Positions 13,076-26,895 of a stretch of DNA of 64,000 nt are shown here, in pieces (position 1 is the stretch's first letter; each line of letters starts with the position of its first letter). The position numbers and the translations under genes were made by a program. The notes beneath the pieces are model-generated. The model saw only the letters and a program-made list of their open reading frames with translations. It was not told where the DNA came from and ran no database searches. The DNA lies in contig JAVSML010024244.1 in assembly GCA_038503035.1 (NCBI GenBank), positions 83,434 through 147,433 on the forward strand. Direction: 5' to 3'. The DNA is from Crocodylus rhombifer (Eukaryota; Chordata; Crocodylia; Crocodylidae).

Positions 13076-15768
13076 CAGCAATTGTTTGTGGCATCCTGAT
13101 TAGCTTTTAAAGGCATTAACTACCACCTCGATCACTTGGTGCCAATCGTCTAAGCACCCATCTAAGACACCCCAATGGTTGCAGCAGCCTCAGGACTGAT
13201 TCGACTTGATCACTCAGCAATGAGTTAACTCAAAAGACTCTGAAAACAAGCAGATATTTGTTAAAAGCCTTATGCAAAATAGCATCTGCAATGAAGTTTT
13301 GTGTGTTTTTTTTATACAGACAAAAGAAATTCCCATTTTCATGCCAAACTTTTTAAAAATCATATTGCTCCTCTGAAAGGCTATCATCCTTGCTGTAAGC
13401 CCACTAAAATCTCAAGGGTACGCCTTGAATCAACAGAACGCAAAAATCATTTTTAAGAAAATGTTTTAGCGAGGAAAAAAGAATCTTCCAAATAGGCATG
13501 ATCTGCAACAGATGAAATGCTGTCTTCTGGGAGCAGATGACAGCCCACCCAACATAGCTCTGCAATCAACAGGCAACAACCACTCATCTCAATGATATAG
13601 TAAGCCTTAAACCCAATTTTAAAGGTTTTAAAAGCTGGATTTTCACAGCTACACCAATAAAGTGAAATTACACTGGTCAGAATAACCAAAACATAAGAAA
13701 TGCTAATAACCATTTAGAAACCCAAAGAACCATTATTAATTAACAATTTGGCCACCTGTCAGTTTTAATTTTGATTTTAGCTATCACCACTTCCAGGCTG
13801 GAAAATGAGAGAAAAACTCTTTTGGTGGGTTTCAAATGCTAGAGGGAAACTCATAAAGAAAAAAAAAACTAAGGTGATACAAGAAGTTGATATGGATGTT
13901 TTGTAAGGTTTGGACCTAAGCTACATGCCTATTACTACTTTAATTTTGGCTACTATACAGGAAGTTATCAAAATACATGCAAAAAAAAAAAAAAAAGTAC
14001 ATTGGTTCATGACAAAATAATTGAGTTCATCTTCTGGTCTAAGAAAAGCTGCACTTAGAAACAGCCCAAGTCTTGAAAACTCTGCCCCCCACAACTTGCT
14101 TATTTTCCGCAGCCCTTATAATTTCTGGAGGGCTGCATTAGCTGGTTTCAAAAGACCACAATCTTTTGCAGTGCAAAGTTAAAGATGTTCACAGGTCCTC
14201 CCTCCACTGGCAACTAAACAGAAGGCACATCAAAGCGATGCTACCCGACACTTCACATGACAACTGCAGGTCTGGTGCTAGTGAGAAACAGATCTTCAGC
14301 AAGAGGAATCTCACTCTGTGCGCTCTATAATATCACTCTGCAGCTCCCCCAACCTTCATGTCACTACTGGGACTGCTCATCTGTTCATGCTGCTTGGCAC
14401 CATTCACGGAGTTAAAGCCAACGAGGAATTATATATAGCACTTATGTCATATCACACATTGCATCCATCCCAACAGAACAGTCATCCCAGCACCAGCGAG
14501 GGAAATAAGTGTCAGCTCCTAGTAACAAGAAAGAACAGAAAAACCCCAAGTCTTTGAACCTATTTAACACTAGAAACAACCATCCAACAGACGAAATGCA
14601 GCCTGCTCTGCTCTTCCCGTCCTCCACAACAGCTGGCCAAATGAGATATGTCCTGAAAGACACCTCAATACTACATGGTAGTGAGCACCTTCCGTACTGT
14701 CCCAGTGCCTCCTCCCCTTCCAGTCCCAAAGCTGGTCGCTATCACAATCCTGTGCACGTAGGCAAGCATGACTTTAGCAAGACATGATGCCATGCATGGG
14801 ATATCCAAAAAAGTATGTGCAGTAGTTTCCTTTCCAAGACAGCAAGGAGAGTCTATCCCTTCTGCTGTCTCAAGACGCAAATGAGTAGGACTCAGCCCAC
14901 AAAATGACAGCCACCACCGCCTAAAGCCTTGGGATTTTTTGTCCAGGCAACATATTAAAGATACTCAGCCGAAAAAAAGTCTTGGCCAGAGGTAAAGAAC
15001 AGTCTCTGGTCAAGTGCTGCAGAGAATTAGCTATGGGACAGGACAAGAAATAAGTCACCTAGGCAAAAAAAAAAAAGGGATACCGACTAGTACCGGAGAC
15101 AGAGGGAGCGAGCGAATGGAGGGAGAGAAGCAAACCTGTTAAAAACAAAGAGGAGGAATGCCAAGGCAGGCGTTAGAGGAACACAGCAGTGACAAATCCA
15201 ACTGGAGAGCACAAATCAGCTCCCACGTTCAGGTCAGTGTAGGATGGGACAAATCCTGCTCAGCACAATCATAAATGAAAACAGCTTTTTGCAGAGGAAG
15301 TACTACAGAGGAGAGAGAAACCAAGGGACACGCTACTCATCAGCCCACTCATACCCAGGCCTGGCCTGGCATGTGTTTAGTGACTGGGGGGAGGGCGGGG
15401 GTTTGTAACGCCTGTACCTGTGCCCATGTCTGGATGTGCAAGGCCCCTGCACACGTGACGCAACAAACGGGTTAATCGTGCGGCTGATTTAGAGCAGCCA
15501 CACGTGCAAAGGAAGATGAGCCGGGGTGCAAAGTAACTAGCCCACAATTAACTGGTTAATTACCCAACGAACAGCTGCGTCTCTCCCCCCACACCTGTCT
15601 GCCTGCCCAGCCCCTCCCCCACATCCATCCGTCCACACACCCCCACACCTGCTGGTCTGCCCCACACCTGTCCAGACCTCCCCCCCGGTCACAGGAGCAG
15701 GAGGCGCCAGCCCCCCCCAGCCCCACGCGTGGGGTGGTGGAGGAGGGTTGCGGCCCCCCCACACTCAC

Positions 15769-15933
15769 GCGCTGCGTCCACGCGGCCTCCAGCCGGGCAA
15801 AAGGAGGCGGCTCCCCCGCGCGGGGCATTCTGGGCCGCGGCTCCGACCAACCGCTGGGGGAGGGGGGGAGAGGCACCGGGGACATCGCACGCCCCGCGCC
15901 CCCCAGCAGCTGCGGGAATGGACCGGCCCGAGG

Positions 15934-15950
<17 letters not shown>
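15769..15950 (-). other. EEF1D: candidate noncoding first exon of EEF1D
   Basis: On the minus strand a strong donor (GCGC|GTGAGTGT, exon end at 15769) follows a GC-rich, ATG-poor stretch. A perfect TGCGCATGCGC (NRF1-type) lies just upstream at 15934-15944. The position and orientation suit the untranslated first exon of EEF1D, which in mammals also lies head-to-head with TIGD5. The 5' limit is a guess. Confidence 0.5.
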
Positions 15951-18764
<2,814 letters not shown>

Positions 18765-20014
18765 GGAGAGCGAGGGGCTGTGGCTGGTCAGCAACCGACT
18801 GCTTCACCTTGAGGCGGGGCGGGGGGGGTGTTCACCCCAAGCCCTACACTGCAACGGGACCATCACGAGGGGGGAACCCCATATCTTGGGGCTTATACGG
18901 GGTGCTTACCTCTTTCCCTTGCAGCCGCTCTTCTCTAGAGGGCTGCTGCTCACCCCACCATCCCCGGGAGAGGATATTATCTGCTACTGAGCGGGGCAAT
19001 CCCCTATCCCATAGCTGCTGCAAGGCACTGGAGGGCTAATGCATAACCCCAACTCATGGGGGAAGGGAGGTGCAGGGGGGACAACCCCCATCTCCAATGC
19101 TCCCATGAGGAATGGGTGACTGGGAGGAAGGTTTCCTGGCCATTGCTGAAGAGGCTGCCCTCCCCGCGCTTGGAATTAATTGGCATTCCTGAGGTCTCTG
19201 GGGCCTGGATATCCCAGGGCAGAAGGCTCCCTGCAGCTTCCAGCTGCCTGTCCCTCCTGCCAGCAGGACTCTGAGGATGGGGGCGTCTCACCGTGAAGGG
19301 AAGGGAATGCGCATCGCTGCAAACCCGTCAGGAAAGACTTTGCAAACCATGAAGCAGGGTGGAAGCAAGTGCTGGATGAGGTCTAACTGGCCCACGCACA
19401 GCTGCACGGAGGGGAATCAGGGTATAGCCACAGCCTCGCCACCCAGACCTCGGGCATCGGCAGACTGCAGCTGCTGCTGTGGGGTGCCTTTGGGAGGGTG
19501 TCCTTCCTGCCATGGAGGGCGCAGGTTAGGAATGCCCTTCACGTGCAGAGTGGTATGGGGGTTTGGGGCTGGTTTCAATCCATTTGTCTTTTACATGCAC
19601 TGGATCCAGACTGGTACGCTCTGGGCTGGGATACACTAATAAGCTACAGACCACCCTGAGTGTGGGAGGGGGTTCTGACCTACCTTCCAAGGCTATTGCG
19701 TGCATCAGGGCTCCGGGGGCTCTGAAGCCAGGGATGCTTAGGACCTTGCAAAGCAGGTGTTTTAATTTTTAAAAGCCTTCATACAGCAGGACAGTTAGGT
19801 CTGGTGGAGAGAACTCCCTGCCCCATGAGCTGCAGAGCGCTTTGTAGACTCATCCGAAACAAGGTGACTTTCTGGTTTTGCCTCTGAGGCCGCCTGGGTG
19901 AAAAGGATGGGAAGAACCCATAAATCTCTCTTGGAAAGGTAGAGAAGCTTCTCATTCAGATTGCTTTGTGGTCCAAAATGAGTTATCGTCTGGCTATTTA
20001 TTTAGCAGAAAAAA

Positions 20015-20020
20015 AATAAA
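20015..20020 (+). terminator. TIGD5: candidate TIGD5 polyadenylation signal AATAAA
   Basis: First AATAAA I found on the plus strand downstream of the TIGD5 stop, giving a 3' UTR of about 1.25 kb. It lies in an A-rich run, so the call is tentative; another AATAAA follows near 20442. Confidence 0.35.
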
Positions 20021-22145
20021 ATTTTAATTAGCATTGAATAACCCTACCTGAGTAGGGAGGAGGTGGGTATTTTGACTTACGGAAGCTTTCATCTCTGAGA
20101 TGGAGGGTTTCACAGGTTTTTTAATTCCACCTTGGGCACTTTTATTTTTGTAAATGGTCGTTCTGGTCCACCCCATAAGCAAGATGACTAGTGAGATGCA
20201 TAGATTTTCAGTCTGACCTGTCCTCTCTGAAAGGCACTGCAAATACAAGCTTCCGCTTTTTATCCTTGAAATTCTGTGATCCTCCAAAACTATTTAAGTA
20301 GGCGAAGTCAGCCAGTTGCCTATGAGGAAAAAACACTGTGGCTGCTCTGAGAAGGAAAAAAAAAAAACACAAACTGTCTCTTGAATTGTGGTTCAACTTT
20401 TGCTTCTGAGCCCGTGAACGAATACTGAGATGTGTTTACAAAATAAAATTTTTAAAAATCTCATTGATCGAGACAAGAAATGTTAAATAAATGCATAGAG
20501 TTGCCTTATACGTCCTGCTTTCTCCTCCGTTTGGAAAATCGGCTCTAAATCCTCCCTGGCGCAACTGAAACTCCAGCTTCTTTAGGATAGCTTTATTAGG
20601 AGTGGGTGCAGAGAACCAGGTAGGAAGGAAAAGTCTACTAATTAATTTTAAGCAGTAGAAAGACAAGAAGTAGGGGGGAAAAAAACCTAGCACCAAACTG
20701 TGAGCAGGTTTTAGGCTCCAGGGAACACCATTTCTTTCAAAATCCAATACTCCATGACATGAATGTTAATTAACACTTCAGATGACTAAAGCAATAAGCA
20801 TTTTTTTTCAAGACAAAAAATCCGTGCTGTTCAGTTTTCTTGTAGTGCAAAACCAGCACAGGAACGACGCCAAGCAGTTGCCCGTTCCTTCAGAGTTGGC
20901 TTCTGTTTTCTGGTTTCATTGTTACGAGCCTCATGTGGATTGTGTTTTGTTTTTTTTTTTTAATTCACACAATCATTTTTGTTGAATTTTTTTTTTTAAA
21001 GACAGCATTTCTATTTGGTTTTGTACCTTTTAATTTTTTTCTACAAACTTTGCATTTGAAGCCTCAGCTTCTTGACTGTTGTGTGAGAAGTCCATAGTTA
21101 TATGCTAGGGGAGGCTGTGCACCCCAGTAAGCTTTGAAGCTCAATAGAGGAGTGATGGGTTGCACCTCTTTGGCCTGTGTCATGCCAAAAATCGGATGAA
21201 CTGATCGAATGGTCCTTTCTGGCCTTATATGAAAAGGCTTAAAATGTGCGGTGTTGAAGAGCTGGAGCTCTTTGGGAAGTGCATGCATCGTGTAGGGAGA
21301 GGAAGGATCTTGTAGAAGCCTAGGATTGCTGTGAAAGTAATGGTTAAAACTGAGCTGGCTTTCCTGTAAGCACGACGACATTGGGAGCCAAGTTGAGAGC
21401 ATTCATCGCATGTTCCAGTTTCCTTTCTATTTTCAATCTACGTGCTGCTCGTGTAAAAAGCAAGAGACAAAAACAGCCTCGTGAGGATGGATCCCTGGGT
21501 CACACCCTGCAAATCCAGGGAAAAATCCACTTGGAAGCAAAGCCGCGTCCTGTAGCTGCCGGTGTCCTGGAGTCCCAGATCTTCAAAGGGAGGATGGTGT
21601 CTTGCTTTCCATTGTGCAGCTGGGTTGTGTTTTATCAGTTCTGACCCCGGAGCTGTTGTTTGCACACAGAAACTTCTCGGAGAAGTGGGCTGTTAAATAA
21701 GGATGAGCTGTAGCTGACTGTGCTCCTAAAATGTCAGCATCAGCATGGCGAAAGAAGTACGTGGGAGCTGGTTTGAGGATGGTTGAGATGAAACAGGTTC
21801 CCTTAAATCAAGAATCTGCACCTTTTTGTTTAAAGTCTTGCTAAATTCTAGCTTTAAGAGTATCCCCCTCTCTGTGTCGAGGGAGACGGTTAGCTATGTT
21901 AGTCTCTAAGGTACCACTGTGTCCTGCCTTCTGCCTCCAGCAGGTAGTAGACAAACTGGGAAAGGGTGAGGAAAAGCCCAAGGCTGCTGAGCATCGGAGG
22001 ACAGATTGCTTTGAGGAATGGAGCTGACTTCCACTTTGTTTCCGTGGGAGCTGGTAGGACGGCTCCGCCTTGCCCTTCTGGCTGGCTGTGCAACGTGGAA
22101 GCCACGTCCTGCTGTCTACGCTCAGCTGAGAGGTCGTGGTAGCTT

Positions 22146-22230
22146 GATCAACCCTTCCAGTGCTTTCATGAGTTTTGGATCAACCCTTTCATGGTGTCTG
22201 GATCAACCCTTCCAATGCTTTCATGAGCCA
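22146..22230 (+). repeat. threefold GATCAACCCTT tandem repeat
   Basis: GGATCAACCCTTYC-TGCTTTCATGAG recurs three times with a middle unit shortened to about 23 bp. Confidence 0.55.
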
Positions 22231-22268
22231 GAGGAGACACCGGCCACTTGTTTCTAGCGGGGCAAAGT

Positions 22269-23186
22269 TTCATAGTTTCTAGGGTCGGAAGGGACCTGAG
22301 CAGATCATCTAGGCCGACCCCCTGCCCTGGCAGGAAAGAGTACTGGGGTCAAACGACCCCAGCAAGGTGTACATCTAGCCTTGTCTTAATGACCCCAGGG
22401 TAGGGGCCAGCACCACTTCTCTTGGAAGCTGGTTCCAGACCCTAGCCGCCCTGACCGTGAAGTCGCGCCTCCTGATACCTAGCCTGAATCTGCTCTCAGT
22501 CAACTTATGGCCGTTATTCCTTGTTACTCCCAGTAGTGCTCGGGGGAACAGAGACTCCCCCAATGCCTGCTGGTCCCACGTGGTGAGTTTATAGATGGCC
22601 ACCAGGTCCCCCTCGGCCTTCTCTTGTGGAGGCTGAACAGGTTCAGGTCCCGTCGCCTCTCCTCGTAGGGCCTGCCCTGCTGCCCCCTGACCATGCGAGT
22701 GGCCTCCTCTGGACCCTCTCCATGCTGTCCACATCCCTCCTGAAGTGCGGCGCCCAGAACTGGACGCAGTCCTCCAGCTGCGGCCTGACCAGTGCCGCAT
22801 AGAGGGGGAGGATCACCTCCCTGGACCTGCTCGAGATGCATCTGTGACTCCAAGATCCTTTTCTGCCTCTGCCCTGACAAGAAAGGAGTTCCCCAGCCTG
22901 TAGGTATGGTGCCGGTTCCTCCTCCCCATGTGCAGCACCTTGCACTTGTCAGTGTTGAAACCCATCCTGTTCTCATCCACCCACTACTGTAACCTGTCTA
23001 GATCTAGTTGTAGCCTGTCCCTCTCCTCTAGCATGCCCACATCCCCTCACAGCTTAGTGTCATCCACAAATTTGAACAGGGTGCTTTTCAGCCCCTCGTC
23101 CAAGTCACTGATGAAGTTGTTGAACAGCGCGGGCCTGAGGACCGAGCCCTGGGGGACCCCCCTGCCCACGTCCCTCCGGGTCGAAA
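22269..23186 (-). mobile_element. CR1 LINE, 3' UTR plus part of the RT reading frame (TTTCATAGTTTCTAGGG type)
   Basis: The minus strand reads through CR1 reverse-transcriptase C-terminal sequence (for example [20 protein letters not shown]) into the 3' UTR ending at 22269. Frameshifts are visible. It stops abruptly inside CCTCCGGGTCGAA at 23186. Confidence 0.88.
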
Positions 23187-23375
23187 ATGTTTTGGAGTGC
23201 GTTGCAGGGCAGGGTAGGTAGACACCAGAGGCTGCAGCAGGCAGGAGAACCACACCCTGCTAGAAGCACAAAGCAAAGTTGCAGGACGGAGCCAGTGCCT
23301 GATGCAAAGGGGAAGTGGTGGTGGAAGGAATTAGCACGCTGGAGGGGGCCCGTGTGCCACACACAAGCTAGAGCA

Positions 23376-23803
23376 CAGGAAAACAGATCTTACGATGACA
23401 GGCTGAGAGCCACGGGACTCTTTAGCCTGGAAAAGCGCAGGCTCAGGGGTGATCTGATGGCCACCTATAAGTTTCTCAGGGGTGACCACCAGGATCTGGG
23501 GGAACGTCTGTTCACCAGAGCGCCCTGAGGGATGACCAGGTCGAACGGTCACAAACTCCTGCAAGACCGTTTCAGGCTGGACATAAGGAAGAATTTCTTT
23601 CCTGTCCGAGCCCCCGAGGTCTGGAACAGCCTGCCAGCGGAGGTGGTTCAAGCACCCACATTGAACACCTTCAAGAGTAAATTGGATGCTTATCTTGCTG
23701 GGATCCTATGACCCCAGCTGACTTCCTGCCCTTTGGGCGGGGGGCTGGACTCAATGATCTCCCGAGGTCCCTTCCAGCCCTAATGTCTATGAAATCTATG
23801 AAA
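23376..23803 (+). mobile_element. CR1 LINE 3' fragment (CTATGAAATCTATGAA type)
   Basis: Encodes the RT C-terminal tail (SYDDRLRATGLFSLEKRRLR) and ends with the usual 3' UTR. It faces the preceding minus-strand copy, with about 190 bp of other sequence between. Confidence 0.88.
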
Positions 23804-24849
23804 GGTGGGGGTCGTTTTTAGAGCTGCTGAGCAGCTTGGAGCCCCCCACGGGGAGACGGTCAGATCTTTGGGGCAGGGACAGTCTCAGCGTCAGACATGA
23901 CCCGATGAAGCCAATTGCAAGGAGGTGCAGGCTGCGCGATGCCATTGGAGGCCTAGGCATGCCGGCGGGGGAGATGTAGAAAGATTTTTGGGCCCCATTT
24001 CCCTAGGCACATGGGTGGATCATTCTCATCTCATTCAGTTCATCTCCTGCCACCTACCTTCTTTCTCAAAAATTCTGTTCAAGTGAGGTTCCTCTCCGAG
24101 TGCTTTTCTGCAGTTTATTGGAGGCCTTGAAATCCTTGGGCATGTGGATCCTTTGCAGCCACGTTGTGCTGGACACCTGCTATAAAGCAAGCTGCAGAAA
24201 GGGCTGACTGGTTGTCTTGTTCAGGCTCGATTGATTTTTGTTTTTTTTTCCTACCAGTCCTAACAGTCTGGTGGTGGCTGCTCCTGGGCCTGGTGAGAAT
24301 AAAACCACAAGCAGAATGAAAGGGACTTATTCTTTCCCTTCAAGAGTTGGGGAAAGCAAAAAAAATCCCTTGTCGTGCCACGAGGATGGCTTGTGCCCTG
24401 CCTTCTTCCCCTCGCGCCTCAAGCTGAGGCGGGAGGTTCGACAAACCGGGTGACCGTGTAGTCCACGGGGTTTGTTAAAGCACAGAAATGGCTGAAAACA
24501 GGCTCTTCTCTGCTTGCGTCCCTGGGAGGAAGATCTCTTTGCTTTGTGCATGGGCAGCAAATGTGTGTCGCTCCCATGATGAGCACCGGGGAGTTTCTTT
24601 TTGGCTGGCCACAAGCAAAAGTGCTGTGACTGAAGGGAAGGAGTGACATGTCCTCACCTGGCCGGGGGATGAGGCCCCTGCATGTTGCTGCTGCACCTGC
24701 TAATTTAATTTCTCTGTCGCTGCCCCCCTTCCATCTCCCCTTTAAACCTAGCTGCCGTCTCCAGGTGGATGGGTGATAGCCAAGCCTGGGGCAGCGCGGT
24801 CAGGTCTCGGGAGCTGGTCGTGCAGGCTATGAGCTGAGTGACCACATGC

Positions 24850-25085
24850 ATTACTGGAGGTGATCAAAAGTGGGGTGGGCAGGCACTGGTTGGGGAGGAT
24901 CTAGGTGCAGCGATGCCTGTGCTCTGCTATGGGCATATCCCAGGCTTCTGGGCTGTGCTGGTTGGCTCCCTCCCTTCCTGCTACACGTCCGGTGGGATTG
25001 AAGGGTCCTTCGGAGCTGGGGATTGGGGACTGGGCTGGTTTGGCTGGGGCTGATCTTGCCTCAGGCAAGGGGTTAGGCTAGACAG
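24850..25085 (+). mobile_element. old CR1 LINE fragment
   Basis: Matches, in opposite orientation, the fragment at 58018-58470 (GCAGCGATGCC-GTGCTCTGC block) and ends in an AAGGGGTTAGGCTAGAC-type CR1 3' UTR. Confidence 0.55.
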
Positions 25086-25225
25086 CCGGTCCCACGGCTC
25101 CTGGCCTTTGCTGCCTGGCCCTCGGCTTGTGGCTCAGTGTCAGGTTATTGTGTCTCCTTCGGCCTGGTCCTCTCTCAACCTTCTTCCCCGCGCCCCCCAA
25201 AAATGCACCTTTTTCCACGCTCTGA

Positions 25226-25640
25226 GAATCACAGAATATTAAGGTTGGCAGGGACCGCAGGTCACATCTAGTCCAACGATAACCTCAAAACAGGACCAGC
25301 CCCAACTCCATCATCCCAGCCAAGGATTTGGCTAGCCAAGGATGGAGACTCCCCCACCTCTCTGGGTAATCCATTCCAGTGCTTTACTACTCTCCTCGTG
25401 AGAAAGTTTTTCCTCATATCCAACCTAAATGTCCCTTGCTGCAGCTCGAGCCCATTGCTGCTTGTCCTGTCATCTGCCCCCACTGAGACCAGCCCAGCCC
25501 CATCCTCTGTGCAGCCCCCCAGCAGGGAGGTGACGGCTGCTGTTCAATCCCCCTCGGTCGTCCCTTCTGCGACTCAATCAGCCCAGGTCCCGCAGCTTCT
25601 CCTCACAAATCACTTGTCCCCTGGCTCCAGCAGGAAACAG
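25226..25640 (-). mobile_element. CR1 LINE 3' end
   Basis: Starts AATCACAGAATATTAAGGTTGG and continues with the bird-like CR1 3' region (CCCAGCCAAGGATTTGG, GAGAAAGTTTTTCCTCATAT). Confidence 0.85.
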
Positions 25641-26284
25641 GCCTGGAGATGGTGCCGATATCTTTGACTGGGAAAATTTGGTAGAAGGAATTCCAGCTCC
25701 TGCCTGGCCAGAGAGGAGACAGCCTGGGGGGAGAACACACGTTACCCTTTCCCATCACTTTTGCTCAGGGGGATCCGCTTTCCCCAGCAGTGCCTGCCAC
25801 CAGCATCTCTCCTGGTCCGCCCAGGTGCCACTCGGAGCAACACCCGCCTGCTAGAGGCCCACAGGTGCAGGGTGGGGAAGGGTCTGAGCGGATGGAGCAC
25901 AGCTGACAGCCTTGGTGGCTTGTCCGAGCTGCATTTCCCCTGCTGCCAAAGCCTCCTGGTGCCCCGCTTGGCCTGATGCAGTTCTACAAGTCAGATAGGT
26001 CTCAGTTAGCCGGAGCTGGGCCATACTGAGCTTGGGGACAGGCACTGACCCTCGCCCAGGACACAGGTTGCCATTCCCCTCCTTGCTCCAACCAAAACCC
26101 AGCAGGGCTGTGGGAGGCCTGGGGTGTGTGGCCAGGGGTCCAGCTGTGAGCCAGAGTGCACATCCAACCTCCTCCCCAGAGCATCTTGGGCATGATATGC
26201 GGCACTGCCCCTCAGGACACACGCAGGCAGCGCTGAGCCAAGCAGGAGCCGCAAATCCTGACAGCAGCACATGCACCAATGACT

Positions 26285-26665
26285 TGAAGTCGCATCCGAG
26301 CAGGTTGAGGTTGGATGTCAGGGAAAACCTCCATGGTGTCAGGGCAGGGAGGCAGTGGGAGAGATGCCCAGGGAAGTGGGAGACTCTCCACCACTGGAGG
26401 TGTTCGAGGGGAGGCTGGGCAGCGCCGATGCTCCGGCTGGAACCAACGCAGCAGGGTCCTGCCCCTCCGCTCGGGCTCAGACCGACGCTGCGCTGGGGGC
26501 AGGAAGGGTGTCCGACCTGGTGCTGTCAGGGATGACAGCAGTTTTACAAAGTTGAGATGACAGATGCGTCCGGGCTGGTTTGGACAGGGCTGATCCTGCC
26601 TCAGAAAGGGGTTGAACTGGATGTGACCTCTGCCGGTCTCTTCCAGCCTCACTCCTCTATGGTCG
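26285..26665 (+). mobile_element. CR1 LINE 3' fragment, old
   Basis: AGGTTGAGGTTGGATGTCAGG, CACTGGAGGTGTTCGAGG and a decayed TGTGACCTCTGCCGGTCTCT 3' block. Confidence 0.75.
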
Positions 26666-26721
26666 CAGGACACAGGAGACCCCGAGGAGCCAGGGGAACA
26701 GTGCAGCAGCTGCTTGCACCA

Positions 26722-26727
26722 TTTATT
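26722..26727 (-). terminator. PYCR3: PYCR3 polyadenylation signal
   Basis: AATAAA on the minus strand (TTTATT on plus), about 170 bases past the PYCR3 stop codon at 26896-26898. It is the nearest such signal downstream and gives a short 3' UTR. Confidence 0.7.
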
Positions 26728-26895
26728 GGAGCCGTGGCCCACTGAGAGCACAACCAGCGGGCACGGAGCAGGCCCAGGCCCAGGCCCCAGCCCTCCCATG
26801 GAAAGCCGCCTCCCTGGGCAGTGAAGGTCACATCCACGAAGGAGCAGGACTAGGAGGATGACACCTGCAGCCTCCGGGGTGCCGCGCTGCAGGCC

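Larger units (their letters stand above)
9002..15768. other. EEF1D: EEF1D 5' intron, repeats only
   Basis: AT-rich intronic sequence between the long exon and the CpG-rich 5' end. Contains an interspersed repeat at 9435-9575, a CR1 end at 12878-13075, small tandem duplications at 12395-12476 and 12733-12815, and an A17 tract near 13980. No coding exon recognised. Confidence 0.55.
18765..22268. other. TIGD5 3' flank, no further gene recognised
   Basis: Holds the TIGD5 3' UTR and then AT-rich sequence. Several open frames exceed 90 codons, but none resembles a known family or shows splice-flanked conservation I could see. A small repeat fragment (GCTATGTTAGTCTCTAAGG) lies near 21892. Confidence 0.5.
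23804..26721. other. repeat-bearing intergenic sequence before PYCR3
   Basis: Unique GC-moderate DNA with CR1 fragments at 24850-25085, 25226-25640 and 26285-26665. No gene recognised. Confidence 0.5.

Noticed and set aside
22146..22230. CRISPR-like short repeats
   Set aside because: Three imperfect tandem copies without spacers in a vertebrate sequence; a simple tandem repeat.
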